DNA of 64,000 bases from Rhizobium sp. Root483D2. GTDB taxonomy: Bacteria; Pseudomonadota; Alphaproteobacteria; Rhizobiales; Rhizobiaceae. Shown piece by piece: positions 24,791-34,114 of the stretch; positions within the stretch are counted from its first letter, which is position 1; every line of letters begins with the position of its first letter. The stretch spans positions 62,001-126,000 of the forward strand of contig NZ_LMFB01000015.1 in assembly GCF_001426685.1 (NCBI RefSeq). Direction: 5' to 3'. The translations under genes were made by a program, and so were the position numbers. The notes below the pieces were generated by a model. That model ran no database searches. It had not been told where the DNA came from and saw only the letters and a program-made list of their open reading frames with translations.

Positions 24791-26620
24791 ATGAAAATGC
24801 GCAACATCGCGATCATCGCACACGTTGACCATGGGAAAACCACGCTCGTCGACGAACTTTTGAAGCAGTCGGGTTCGTTCCGCGACAACCAGCGCACGAC
24901 CGAGCGCATGATGGATTCGAACGACCTCGAAAAAGAGCGCGGAATCACCATTCTGGCCAAGGCCACCTCGATCGAGTGGAAGGGCGTGCGCATCAACATC
25001 GTCGACACCCCCGGCCACGCCGACTTCGGTGGTGAAGTCGAGCGTATCCTGTCGATGGTCGATGGCGCGATCGTTCTGGTCGATAGCTCGGAAGGCCCGA
25101 TGCCGCAGACCAAGTTCGTGGTCTCCAAGGCCCTGAAGGTCGGCCTTCGCCCGATCGTCGCGATCAACAAGATCGACCGTCCGGACGGCCGCCATGAAGA
25201 AGTCATCAACGAGGTCTTCGACCTCTTTGCAAACCTGGATGCGACCGACGAACAGCTCGACTTCCCGATCCTCTACGGTTCGGGCCGTAACGGCTGGATG
25301 AACGTCAATCCGGAAGGTCCGAAGGAAGAGGGCCTCGCCCCGCTTCTCGACCTCGTTCTCAAGCACGTTCCCGAGCCGAGCGTCGGCGAGGAAGACGGCG
25401 CGTTCCGCATGATCGGCACGATCCTGGAAGCCAACCCCTTCCTCGGCCGCATCATCACCGGCCGTATCCATTCCGGCTCGATCAAGCCGAACCAGGCCGT
25501 CAAGGTTCTCGGCCAGGACGGCAAGCTGATTGAAAACGGCCGTATCTCCAAGATCCTCGCGTTCCGCGGCATCGAGCGTACGCCGATCGACGAAGCGCAT
25601 GCGGGCGACATCGTCGCCATCGCTGGCCTGTCCAAAGGCACGGTCGCCGACACGTTCTGCGACCCCTCGGTCACGGAAGCGCTGCATGCCCAGCCGATCG
25701 ACCCGCCGACCGTCACCATGTCCTTCATCGTCAATGACAGCCCGCTTGCCGGCACCGAAGGCGACAAGGTAACAAGCCGCGTCATCCGTGACCGCCTGTT
25801 CAAGGAAGCCGAAGGCAACGTCGCGCTGAAGATCGAAGAAGCCGAAGGCAAGGATTCGTTCTACGTGTCCGGCCGTGGCGAATTGCAACTGGCCGTTCTC
25901 ATCGAGACCATGCGCCGCGAAGGTTTCGAGCTTGCCGTATCGCGTCCGCGCGTCGTCATGCACAAGGACGAAGCCACTGGCCAGATGCTGGAGCCGGTCG
26001 AAGAAGTCGTCATCGACGTCGATGAGGAATATTCCGGCGTCGTCGTCCAGAAGATGTCCGAGCGCAAGGCTGAAATGGCCGAGCTTCGTCCGTCCGGTGG
26101 CAACCGCGTTCGCCTGAAGTTCTTTGCTCCGACCCGTGGCCTGATCGGCTACCAGTCGGAACTGATGACCGACACGCGCGGCACGGCGATCATGAACCGT
26201 CTGTTCCACGAATATCAGCCTTACAAGGGCGATATCGGCGGCCGCGTTCAGGGCGTTCTGCTCTCCAACGACGCTGGCGAATCCGTTGCCTACGCCATGT
26301 TCAACCTGGAAGACCGCGGCCCGATGATCATCGATGTCGGCGAGAAGGTCTATGCCGGCATGATCATCGGCATCCACACGCGTGACAACGATCTGGAAGT
26401 CAACGTGCTGAAGGGCAAGAAGCTCACCAACATGCGCGCCTCTGGCAAGGACGAAGCCGTCAAGCTGACCCCGCCGATCCGCATGACGCTCGACCGTGCA
26501 CTCTCCTGGATCCAGGACGACGAATTGGTCGAAGTGACGCCGAAGAACATCCGCCTGCGCAAGATGTACCTCGACAGTAACGACCGCAAGCGTTTCGAAA
26601 AGTCGCGCGGCGCTGCATAA
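24791..26620 (+). CDS. typA: Ribosome-associated GTPase TypA/BipA
   Basis: A 609-residue translational GTPase. G1 is H11-V-D-H-G-K-T17, switch [15 protein letters not shown], and NKID in the G4 loop, followed by EF-G-like domains II, III and V and the BipA-specific C-terminal domain ending SRGAA. BipA assists 50S subunit assembly and growth at low temperature or under stress. The length matches the family. A strong terminator follows and the gene is alone. Confidence 0.97.
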   Translation: MKMRNIAIIAHVDHGKTTLVDELLKQSGSFRDNQRTTERMMDSNDLEKERGITILAKATSIEWKGVRINIVDTPGHADFGGEVERILSMVDGAIVLVDSSEGPMPQTKFVVSKALKVGLRPIVAINKIDRPDGRHEEVINEVFDLFANLDATDEQLDFPILYGSGRNGWMNVNPEGPKEEGLAPLLDLVLKHVPEPSVGEEDGAFRMIGTILEANPFLGRIITGRIHSGSIKPNQAVKVLGQDGKLIENGRISKILAFRGIERTPIDEAHAGDIVAIAGLSKGTVADTFCDPSVTEALHAQPIDPPTVTMSFIVNDSPLAGTEGDKVTSRVIRDRLFKEAEGNVALKIEEAEGKDSFYVSGRGELQLAVLIETMRREGFELAVSRPRVVMHKDEATGQMLEPVEEVVIDVDEEYSGVVVQKMSERKAEMAELRPSGGNRVRLKFFAPTRGLIGYQSELMTDTRGTAIMNRLFHEYQPYKGDIGGRVQGVLLSNDAGESVAYAMFNLEDRGPMIIDVGEKVYAGMIIGIHTRDNDLEVNVLKGKKLTNMRASGKDEAVKLTPPIRMTLDRALSWIQDDELVEVTPKNIRLRKMYLDSNDRKRFEKSRGAA

Positions 26621-26640
26621 GCAGACCGTTTAAAACAATG

Positions 26641-26678
26641 AAAAAGGGCGCAGCGATATCGATCGCTGCGCCCTTTTT
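26641..26678 (+). terminator. typA terminator
   Basis: A perfect 17-bp stem (26641-26657 with 26662-26678) is capped by a four-base loop, with A5 at the 5' and T5 at the 3' side. It starts 21 bases after the stop. Its symmetry means it can also serve the convergent gfa gene. Confidence 0.95.
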
Positions 26679-26706
26679 CGTTCGAGCCACATTGTCTATG
26701 GGTAGA

Positions 26707-27282
26707 TCAGGATTTCAACACACCGCTCTTCTTCGCGGTCCAGGTGGCGATATAGTCCATCAGCGCATTGTTCAGGCAATCGGATGGCGTCAGGCCGAGT
26801 TCGCTCAAGCGGGCCCGGATGGCGGGCATATCATCGGGATCGGTACCGGCTTCGATGATGGACGAGACGAAAGCGGCAAAGCCGGGCGGCGACCAGCCGT
26901 CGGTATCGAAACGTTCCGGGTGAATGAAGTCCAGCCCCTGGAAAGGATGCTCGCGCTCCACCGGACCATACATGTGCACGCCGCAGCCCCTGCAGGCATG
27001 CCGCTGGATCAGTGCCGACGTATCGACGACTTCAAGCTTGTCGCCGTTTTCAAGCACCGTGATCTTGTCATGCGGAACGACTGCAACAACCGAAAATGTT
27101 GCCCCGGCCGGCTTCCAGCATTTGGTGCAGCCGCAGGCATGGTTATGGGCGACGTCCCCTTCGATTTTAACGCGTACAGGCTTGTCAGCGCAGGCGCAGA
27201 CCAGAACGCCGCCGGAGAAGCCGGTTGCGGCCCTGGGCACGCCTTGGTCGAGCAGGGGATGCAGAGAAACGGTAGCAGGCAT
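26707..27282 (-). CDS. gfa: S-(hydroxymethyl)glutathione synthase (glutathione-dependent formaldehyde-activating enzyme)
   Basis: 191 residues from the ATG at 27282, which has a GGGAGGAAGAC ribosome-binding region; the frame extends upstream without family sequence. The zinc-binding cysteines C29-x-C31, C50-G-C52-x-x-C55 and C97-x-x-C100 match the Paracoccus Gfa pattern, and the length matches too. Gfa speeds the addition of formaldehyde to glutathione, the first step of glutathione-dependent formaldehyde oxidation. No adhC/frmA dehydrogenase or esterase gene is adjacent. Confidence 0.92.
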   Translation of the reverse strand: MPATVSLHPLLDQGVPRAATGFSGGVLVCACADKPVRVKIEGDVAHNHACGCTKCWKPAGATFSVVAVVPHDKITVLENGDKLEVVDTSALIQRHACRGCGVHMYGPVEREHPFQGLDFIHPERFDTDGWSPPGFAAFVSSIIEAGTDPDDMPAIRARLSELGLTPSDCLNNALMDYIATWTAKKSGVLKS

Positions 27283-27428
27283 GTCTTCCTCCCATGCCGG
27301 TTTAAACAATCCCGCCTCCCGTGCCGGCAGATCGCGGCAAGGCGTTTCCATCAGCATATCACGATGTTAAAAAGAGTCTCCTGGCACGCCCTGCCGGGAA
27401 CGATGACAGACCCTGCCGCAAGATACAA

Positions 27429-27458
27429 AAAAGCCCCGTCATTGCTGACAGGGCTTTT
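27429..27458 (-). terminator. carD terminator
   Basis: AAAAGCCC/GGGCTTTT with inner GTCA/TGAC and a TTGC loop (27429-27458). The A-run at 27427-27432 reads as U6 on the minus strand, 29 bases past the carD stop. Confidence 0.9.
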
Positions 27459-27486
27459 GAGATGAAAGTAGTGCTTGACGAAAGGC

Positions 27487-28056
27487 TTACGCAGCTTCTT
27501 CCTGCGCTTCGTCTTCTTCGATGGCCTTGCCGCGCTTCGGACCCTTGTTCAGGTTCGTTTCAACGAGACGGACAGCTTCGGTTTCCGACATCTTGTTTAC
27601 GGCTGCGATTTCGCGCGCCATGCGGTCAAGCGCAGCTTCATAGAGCTGACGTTCGGAATAGGACTGCTCCGGCTGGTTTTCAGCACGATAGAGGTCGCGA
27701 ACGACTTCGGCGATCGAGATCAGGTCACCGGAATTGATCTTGGCATCATATTCCTGCGCGCGGCGCGACCACATGGTCCGCTTGACGCGTGCCCTGCCCT
27801 GGACGACCTTCAATGCACGTTCGACGAAATCGGTCTCGGAGAGCTTGCGCATGCCAATGGAAACGGCTTTTGCGACCGGTACCTTGAGACGCATCTTGTC
27901 CTTTTCGAAATCGATCACAAACAGTTCGAGCGACATGCCCGCAACCACCTGGTCTTCGATAGCAACGATTTGTCCAACGCCATGAGCCGGGTAAACGATC
28001 GATTCACCGGTCTTGAATCCATGGCGTGTTGAAGATTTTTTCTGCTGGGTCGTCAT
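27487..28056 (-). CDS. carD: CarD family RNA-polymerase-binding transcriptional regulator
   Basis: 189 residues from the ATG at 28056. The N-terminal CarD/TRCF RNA-polymerase-interaction domain (GESIVYPAHGVGQIVAIED ... LFVIDFEKDKMRLKVP) spans about 15-75, followed by a helical DNA-contacting domain and an acidic C-terminal tail (EEDEAQEEAA). CarD stabilises the open promoter complex and has broad effects on rRNA and housekeeping transcription. The open frame runs 76 codons upstream of the start, but that sequence is a GC-rich leader with hairpins rather than conserved protein. Confidence 0.95.
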   Translation of the reverse strand: MTTQQKKSSTRHGFKTGESIVYPAHGVGQIVAIEDQVVAGMSLELFVIDFEKDKMRLKVPVAKAVSIGMRKLSETDFVERALKVVQGRARVKRTMWSRRAQEYDAKINSGDLISIAEVVRDLYRAENQPEQSYSERQLYEAALDRMAREIAAVNKMSETEAVRLVETNLNKGPKRGKAIEEDEAQEEAA

Positions 28057-28463
28057 TCGTTTCAAAAACTCCCTGTTACGCTCCCGGCTGCGAGCCGGGG
28101 CCGGGTCAGTCAGGCCCGGGATGGACGGGGGCACCGTCGGGTGACTCCATGCTGATCCGTTCCAACGGTCATCAAATCGATCTTCTGCGGAGCGATCACA
28201 CACAAGCAACTGCCGTTGCGTATTTGGGGTCAGCCGCGCAGTGGGATTGTTTTGCTTTCGTGATGGTTTTTCGGGCACACGCAAGTGCCACGATGTGGAT
28301 CAGTTTTTAGACCCTATCATAAAAAACTGCGGAAATCAATAATTTGCTTTACAACGGCCATCAAGGCCAACCAGCCCTGCACGGACATGGTTAAGCCATG
28401 ATTCCCCAAATTTCGCCATCTTTTACAGCCGGGAATCGACCGGCTGGCAGACACTCGCGCGCG
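28057..28463. other. Long structured leader/spacer upstream of carD
   Basis: About 400 bases without a supported gene between fdxA and carD. Just upstream of carD are two adjacent hairpins (28083-28089 with 28093-28099; 28101-28105 with 28115-28119). An AT-rich stretch at about 28310-28350 could hold the carD promoter. A weak AGCCGG/CCGGCT hairpin (28427-28445) lies behind the fdxA stop. Confidence 0.5.
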
Positions 28464-28802
28464 TCAGTCGCCCGTGCCGGGCTTCGGCGAAAAGTATTTC
28501 TCGTACTTGCCTTCTTCGCCGTCCATTTCCTTGGCTTCCGGCATCTCATCACGCTTGACGGTGATATTCGGCCATTGTGTGGCGAAGTCGGCATTGACCT
28601 TCAGCCACATGTCGAGGCCCGGTTCGGTATCTGGCTTGATGGCGCCTGCCGGACATTCTGGCTCGCAGACACCACAGTCGATGCACTCGTCGGGATGAAT
28701 GACCAGAAAATTTTCGCCCTCGTAGAAGCAGTCCACCGGGCACACTTCAACGCAATCGGTATATTTGCAGCGTATGCAATTGTCGGTCACGACATACGTC
28801 AT
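28464..28802 (-). CDS. fdxA: Seven-iron ferredoxin FdxA
   Basis: 112 residues from ATG 28802. The cysteine pattern C9, C12, C17, C21-P, C25, C40-x-x-C43-x-x-C46-x-x-x-C50-P matches Azotobacter FdI-type 7Fe ferredoxins: one 3Fe-4S cluster (C9, C17, C50) and one 4Fe-4S cluster (C21, C40, C43, C46). A C-terminal extension of about 55 residues is usual for the type. It carries low-potential electrons; the redox partner is unknown. Same strand as the S4/helicase genes and carD, but the spacers (203 and 407 bases) suggest separate promoters. Confidence 0.95.
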   Translation of the reverse strand: MTYVVTDNCIRCKYTDCVEVCPVDCFYEGENFLVIHPDECIDCGVCEPECPAGAIKPDTEPGLDMWLKVNADFATQWPNITVKRDEMPEAKEMDGEEGKYEKYFSPKPGTGD

Positions 28803-29005
28803 GAGGTACTCCAGCGATTTCTCACGTTGACGGCAGACAGGAACCTGAGAAGAGGCCCGCTTGTCCGCATCGGTTCGGGGATACCAGCCCGCCAACGCCT
28901 CTCGCGGCGCAACATGGCTGCTCATTTACCCCGTGAGGTAAAGGCTTTGCGGGGGCTTTGCAAGAATAATCCATGCGCCAAACGGCCCCCTGGCGGGACA
29001 GTTTT

Positions 29006-29419
29006 CTATTCCTCGTCCCAACCCTGCTTGAGCCTATCGACGTCGCGGCGTTCCTTCTTGGTCGGCCGGCCGCTGCCACGCTCGCGGGTTGCCTGCTCAA
29101 AGGCGTTCGGCTTTTCGCCGGGAACGGCTGCGGGCGTCAGATCCTCGTAGAGCAGGCGGGCTTCTTCATAGGGGCCGCGCCGCACACCGGGGAGGAGAAC
29201 GCGCACGATCGTGTCGCGCCGGTCCAGCGAAACGGCGACGATATCACCAGCTTTCAAAGCATGGGAAGGCTGGGTGATCCTGGCATCATTGACCCGGATA
29301 TCACCGGACTCGATCGCCTTCTGGGCGATCGAGCGGGATTTTTGCAGGCGCGTGAAGAACAGCCATTTGTCGAGACGCTGGCGCAGAACCGGCAGGGACT
29401 GAGGCTGCTTTTCACCCAT
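29006..29419 (-). CDS. S4-domain RNA-binding protein, Hsp15-like
   Basis: 137 residues. The S4 fold spans residues 13-60 (LRQRLDKWLFFTRLQKSRS, then AQKAIESGDIRVN), followed by a GDIVAVSLDRRDTIVRVL strand and a basic tail. E. coli Hsp15 binds 50S subunits carrying a stalled peptidyl-tRNA. The start lies 17 bases after the helicase stop, so the two are one transcription unit, linking two RNA-handling proteins. Confidence 0.9.
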   Translation of the reverse strand: MGEKQPQSLPVLRQRLDKWLFFTRLQKSRSIAQKAIESGDIRVNDARITQPSHALKAGDIVAVSLDRRDTIVRVLLPGVRRGPYEEARLLYEDLTPAAVPGEKPNAFEQATRERGSGRPTKKERRDVDRLKQGWDEE

Positions 29420-29435
29420 ACGCTGACCTTCAGCC

Positions 29436-32400
29436 TTATTTCTTCATCTGCTCCTTGAGAGCAGCGAGCTTGGCAAAAGGCGAATCCGGATCCATCGGCT
29501 TTTCCTTGCGCGGCGGACGGGCCTCGAACTTGGCGGCCTGCGGCTTTCCGCCGCGGTCGTTGCGATCGGGACGATCCTGACGGTCGCCCTTTTCATGCCG
29601 CTGGCCACCCTGGGGCTTGCCACCGTCACGGCCACGGTTGCGATCCGGCTTGCCGCCACCACCCGGTTTGCGATTGTCGTCGCGGCCTTCGCGGCGGCCT
29701 TCGCCCTCACGGCGCGGCTCGCCACCCTCGCGGCGGGCTTCACCCTGCGGTGCACGGTTGCCCGCGCCACGGCGATCGCCCTGCGGGCGTCCACCGGAAC
29801 GCTGGTTGTCATTGCGGCTGCCCGGGCGCCACAGAAGAACCGGCTTGGCCTCAACCGGCTCAGCCAGTTCGCCTGCCTGCTCTGCAATAACGGCCTGATC
29901 GGACGCTTTGGCTTCAGCGGCGGCCGGAACAGTCTCTACAGCCTGTTCGGCAGTTGCCGGTTCGGAAGCTGCCGGTTCGGAAGCCTGCACCTCTTCCCCT
30001 GCAGGATCAGCGTCGGCGTCGTCATGATCGGCGGTTTCAGCCGGCGCATCGGACGCTGTAGCATCCGTTGCCGGTGCGGCCGATCCGGACTGGGCGGCCA
30101 GGAACGCAGCGGCGTCCTCGACCTTGACGGAATCTGCCCGGTAGCCGAGACCCTTGAGGATCTCTTCCATATCGTCAGGCGTCGCCCCCAGAATGGACAG
30201 CATTGCCGTCGTTGCGGTGAAGCGGCGGCCATCATAGGCGCCGTCCGGACGCGGCGTCGTGCCCGGCTTCCACTGCAACAGCGGACGGATGAGGTCAGCC
30301 AGGCGCTCAAGGATGTCGATGCGGACGGCACGTTTTCCGAGGAAGCGGAAGCCGGCCAGCTTGTAGAACGTGCGCTCGAACGACGGATCGGTGACCACCG
30401 ACGTGCGGCCAGCGGCCAGAACCGGGATCAGATCACCATAGCCCGGCTTGTCGAGACCGTCATTCTTCAACGCCCAGAGCAGCGTGATGAGTTCGGCCGG
30501 AGCAGGCTTCAACAGCGCCGGCATGAAAATGTGATAGGCGCCGAAACGGATGCCATGGCGGCGGATGGAAGCGCGCGCCTCCTGATCCAGCGACTTGACG
30601 TCATCGGCGACATCGCGGCGGAACATGACGCCGAGATTTTCGACCAGCTGGAAAGCCAGGCCCTTGGCAAGACCTTCGAGATCCTCGGCGCGCGAGAGAT
30701 CGTCAAGCGGCTTTAGAACCGTCGAGATGTGATGATTGACGAAGCGTTCGATGCGGGCCAGCACATGCTCGCGGGCATTGCCCTGCAGCTGCTCGTCGGC
30801 AAGCAAGAGCACGCGCGGACGCATGACATGGTCGCTGGCCGTCAGCCGCGCCACGGGATCGCCGAGCCAGCGCACGAGACCATCCGACGACAGCGCCAGA
30901 TCGGCATTGCCGGCCGCATGCAACCGTGCCGCACGCGCTTCGAACTCGAGAGCCAGCGCCTTTTGCGCAGCTCCTTGCGCTGCACGCGCGTCGAGACCAT
31001 CGCTCACTGTCGCCAGCGTGAAACGGAACCCGGCCAATTGTCCCACATGATGACCTTCAACGAAGACATCGCCATTTACACTGATTTCAGCTTCCAACAT
31101 CGCATTCTCTCTCAGGCGCTTCATGAGCACAGATGTCCTGCGATCAACAAAGCGTTTCGTCAACCTTTCATGTAACGCGTCAGACAATCGATCCTCGATT
31201 TCCCGCGTCTTTTCTTGCCAGTGTGTCGGATCGGCAAGCCATCCCGGACGGTTGGACACATAGGTCCATGTCCTGATTTGTGCAATTCTCGCGGACAATG
31301 TGTCGATTTCACCATCCGTATGGTCCGCGCGGCGGACCTGTTCGGCCATGAAATCTTCATTCACTGTGCCACGCCGGACGAGATCGGCATAGATCGTCGA
31401 AATCAGATCCGCATGCTGCGCCGGCGTTATCCGCCGGTAGTCGGGAAGCGCACAGGCTTCCCACAGTTTCTCTACACGCTCCGGTGTCGTCGCGACACTG
31501 GTAACCTCCGGATAGCGCGAAAGATAGTCCAAAGCCTGCTGATCGACCGCCGGCAGGGCCCTGGTGAGGCCATGGACGGCAGGCGCGGCATCCAAACTCT
31601 TCTTCAGAGCCGCGATCGAGGCATAATTCATCGATTTGGAGCGCCATTGGAGAACGCGGACGGGATCGAACTGATGTGATTCGATCCGGTGCACCAGCTC
31701 GTTGTCGAACGGCTCGACCCGCGAGGTGACCCCGAATGTCCCGTCACGCAGGTGACGCCCGGCGCGTCCGGCGATCTGCGCCAGCTCGCCGGGATTGAGA
31801 TCGCGGAACTGGTAGCCGTCATATTTGCGGCCCTGGGCGAAGGCGACATGATCGACATCGAGATTGAGCCCCATGCCGATGGCATCCGTCGCCACCAGAT
31901 ATTCGACATCGCCGGCCTGATAGAGCGCCACCTGCGCATTGCGCGTGCGCGGCGACAGAGCGCCCAGCACGACGGCGGCACCGCCGCGCTGGCGGCGGAT
32001 CAGCTCGGCGATCGCATAGACCTCCTCGGCGGAGAAGGCGACGATGGCGGTGCGCTGCGGCAGGCGCGTGATTTTCTTGGAACCCGCATAGAGAAGCTGG
32101 GACAGGCGCGGGCGCTCGACGACGGTGATCCCCGGCAGCAGATGTTCCAGGATCGGCCGCATGGTGGAGGCACCGAGGAGCAGTGTCTCCACCCGGCCGC
32201 GCAGATGCATCAGCCGGTCGGTGAAGATATGACCGCGCTCCAGGTCGCCGGCAAGCTGCACCTCGTCGATGGCAACGAAGGCAGCCTTGGTCTCGCGCGG
32301 CATGGCCTCGACCGTGCAGACGGAAAAGCGCGCCATATGCGGCGTGATCTTTTCCTCGCCGGTGATCAGCGCGACATTGTGGGCACCCACCTTTTCGACG

Positions 32401-32606
32401 ACACGCGTATAGACCTCGCGCGCCAGCAGGCGCAGCGGCAGGCCGATGACGCCGCTCTCATGCGCAACCATGCGCTCGATCGCGTAATGCGTCTTGCCGG
32501 TATTGGTGGGGCCGAGCACCGCGATCACGCCGCGGCCACTCAAGATCATCGGTTGGTCAGGCACTATATCGATCCTGCGCACTTTCAATCTGCGAAGGCC
32601 ATTCAC
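29436..32606 (-). CDS. SUV3-like ATP-dependent RNA helicase with Arg/Gly-rich tail
   Basis: A very large superfamily 2 helicase, 1056 residues from GTG 32606 or 1037 from ATG 32549; neither has a good ribosome-binding site. Walker A is GPTNTGKT (from G32), motif II D114-E-V-Q117, motif VI QIAGRAGRH at 277-285. The DEVQ box and layout match mitochondrial SUV3, which unwinds RNA for the degradosome. The helicase core is followed by a long alpha-helical region, then from about residue 850 an Ala/Glu-rich and finally Arg/Gly/Asp-rich low-complexity tail that looks disordered and suited to RNA or protein contact. In an operon with the S4 protein. Confidence 0.9.
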   Translation of the reverse strand: MNGLRRLKVRRIDIVPDQPMILSGRGVIAVLGPTNTGKTHYAIERMVAHESGVIGLPLRLLAREVYTRVVEKVGAHNVALITGEEKITPHMARFSVCTVEAMPRETKAAFVAIDEVQLAGDLERGHIFTDRLMHLRGRVETLLLGASTMRPILEHLLPGITVVERPRLSQLLYAGSKKITRLPQRTAIVAFSAEEVYAIAELIRRQRGGAAVVLGALSPRTRNAQVALYQAGDVEYLVATDAIGMGLNLDVDHVAFAQGRKYDGYQFRDLNPGELAQIAGRAGRHLRDGTFGVTSRVEPFDNELVHRIESHQFDPVRVLQWRSKSMNYASIAALKKSLDAAPAVHGLTRALPAVDQQALDYLSRYPEVTSVATTPERVEKLWEACALPDYRRITPAQHADLISTIYADLVRRGTVNEDFMAEQVRRADHTDGEIDTLSARIAQIRTWTYVSNRPGWLADPTHWQEKTREIEDRLSDALHERLTKRFVDRRTSVLMKRLRENAMLEAEISVNGDVFVEGHHVGQLAGFRFTLATVSDGLDARAAQGAAQKALALEFEARAARLHAAGNADLALSSDGLVRWLGDPVARLTASDHVMRPRVLLLADEQLQGNAREHVLARIERFVNHHISTVLKPLDDLSRAEDLEGLAKGLAFQLVENLGVMFRRDVADDVKSLDQEARASIRRHGIRFGAYHIFMPALLKPAPAELITLLWALKNDGLDKPGYGDLIPVLAAGRTSVVTDPSFERTFYKLAGFRFLGKRAVRIDILERLADLIRPLLQWKPGTTPRPDGAYDGRRFTATTAMLSILGATPDDMEEILKGLGYRADSVKVEDAAAFLAAQSGSAAPATDATASDAPAETADHDDADADPAGEEVQASEPAASEPATAEQAVETVPAAAEAKASDQAVIAEQAGELAEPVEAKPVLLWRPGSRNDNQRSGGRPQGDRRGAGNRAPQGEARREGGEPRREGEGRREGRDDNRKPGGGGKPDRNRGRDGGKPQGGQRHEKGDRQDRPDRNDRGGKPQAAKFEARPPRKEKPMDPDSPFAKLAALKEQMKK

Positions 32607-33217
32607 GGCGTTTCAAAGCCGTTTCAACCGGCGCAGAACACATGCCCACGCAAAAGCACAAACGCAAGGGGCATGGGATCATGAAACGTTCAAATGGGGC
32701 CTTTGGCTGTCATTTCCACCCCCTGCCTGCCGAATTCGGAACAGCGGTGGAACGAATCAGCGACGAAACGCAGACTCCAGCGGATTCAGGGTTTGTTCAC
32801 CGCTACATCTGGGCTTTCGAAGCCGGATTCGCACCAGATGCTGAATCGCTATTTTGAGCGTCCGTTTCACCGAAAAATGAAGATTGCACGGCGTGCGCAA
32901 TGAAGCACGAATCTGAGATTCAGAATCCAAATAGCTGAATTTCCCGGAAAATTTTCCCAGCCGGTCCGTTGGAGAAAATACCCTTAAATATTAGGGTATT
33001 TTAAAATAGCACCCAGAACAAAAAGCATACAAAGAGTGATCCAGGGGCTTTCACCCAGCCAGCACCCACACGATATGGTAGAACAAAGCGTGATGCTTCA
33101 AAGTTTTCTTCGCCGAATTCATATCCTCCCGAAATTGGGAGCGAATTGGGCATGAATCGAGCCAGCAATCCTTATGATCGAAAGAGACCGGCACATTCAT
33201 GTGTGTTGAAAACGCAA
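32607..33217. other. AT-rich intergenic region upstream of the helicase gene
   Basis: About 600 bases with no supported gene; the few short frames lack family features and good starts. It includes a 10-bp perfect hairpin AAAATACCCT/AGGGTATTTT (32975-32984 with 32993-33002), terminator-like in shape, and the palindrome GGAAAATTTTCC (32946-32957). It could hold a small RNA, but I recognise none. Confidence 0.45.
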
Positions 33218-33241
33218 GACGGCACCCGAAGGCGCCGTCAG
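33207..33241 (-). terminator. phbB terminator
   Basis: GACGGC (33218-33223) pairs with GCCGTC (33234-33239), extended by two inner C-G pairs and a four-base loop; the minus strand continues TTGCGTTTTC. It lies 22 bases past the phbB stop. Confidence 0.8.
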
Positions 33242-33260
33242 CAACCCAAGCAGGGCTCAA

Positions 33261-33986
33261 TCAGACGAAAAATTGACCGCCATTGGCCGAAATCGTCGAG
33301 CCGGTGATGAAACCGGCATCGTCGGAGGCCAGGAACACGACGATCCGGGCAATCTCGTCGGGCTCGCCCAGACGGCCGACGGGTATTTGCGGGATGATCC
33401 GTTCGTTCAGTACCTTTTCCGGGATGGCACGGACCATCTCGGTACCAATATAGCCGGGGCAGACGGCGTTGACGGTAATCCCCTTGGCGGCGCCTTCCTG
33501 GGCCAGCGCCTTGGTGAAGCCGAGATCGCCGGCCTTTGCGGCCGAATAGTTCGCCTGACCCATCTGGCCCTTCTGGCCGTTGATCGAGGATATGTTGATC
33601 ACCCGGCCGAAATTGCGGTCGCGCATCCCGGTCCAGACCGGATGCGTCATGTTGAAAAGGCCGGTGAGGTTGGTACCGACCACGTCACCCCATTGCTCCG
33701 GCGTCATCTTGTGAAACATTGCGTCGCGGGTGATGCCGGCATTGTTGACGAGGATTTCGATTGGGCCGAGATCATCGACCACATGCGCGATTCCTTTGGT
33801 GCATTCCTTATAGTCGGAGACGTCCCATTTATACGTCGGAATGCCGGTGACATCGCTGAAGGCCTTCGCCTTTTCGTCATTGCCGGCATAGGTCGCGGCC
33901 ACCTTGTATCCGGCCCCCTTCAACGCGATGGATATGGCCGCGCCGATGCCGCGCGATCCGCCTGTGACCAATGCTACCCTGCTCAT
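33261..33986 (-). CDS. phbB: NADPH-dependent acetoacetyl-CoA reductase
   Basis: 241 residues from ATG 33986. A short-chain dehydrogenase with the TGGSRGIG cofactor loop at 8-15, NNAG at 81-84 and the catalytic set S134, Y147, K151. The overall sequence is typical PhaB/PhbB, ending with the FITGSTISANGGQFFV tail. It reduces acetoacetyl-CoA to (R)-3-hydroxybutyryl-CoA, the second step of polyhydroxybutyrate synthesis. It is downstream of phbA with a 128-base spacer that contains a 9-bp GC-rich hairpin (34072-34095). Confidence 0.97.
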   Translation of the reverse strand: MSRVALVTGGSRGIGAAISIALKGAGYKVAATYAGNDEKAKAFSDVTGIPTYKWDVSDYKECTKGIAHVVDDLGPIEILVNNAGITRDAMFHKMTPEQWGDVVGTNLTGLFNMTHPVWTGMRDRNFGRVINISSINGQKGQMGQANYSAAKAGDLGFTKALAQEGAAKGITVNAVCPGYIGTEMVRAIPEKVLNERIIPQIPVGRLGEPDEIARIVVFLASDDAGFITGSTISANGGQFFV

Positions 33987-34114
33987 CCGACTTCTCCCCT
34001 GTTGAATCTTTTTGTTTTGACGCTGGCGCTGAAGGGCGCCGGACAGCTCTTCCGGCTTTTGCCGTGAAGTTCGCCCCGGCCTTGGCGCCGGGGCGATCAA
34101 CGACAGTCAGAGTG

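Noticed and set aside
27370-27395. TGGCAC-like sequence resembling a sigma-54 promoter near the carD terminator
   Set aside because: The -12 TTGC element is not at the required spacing.
33051-33260. 69-codon minus-strand frame just after phbB
   Set aside because: It overlaps the phbB terminator and shows no family similarity; weak start.
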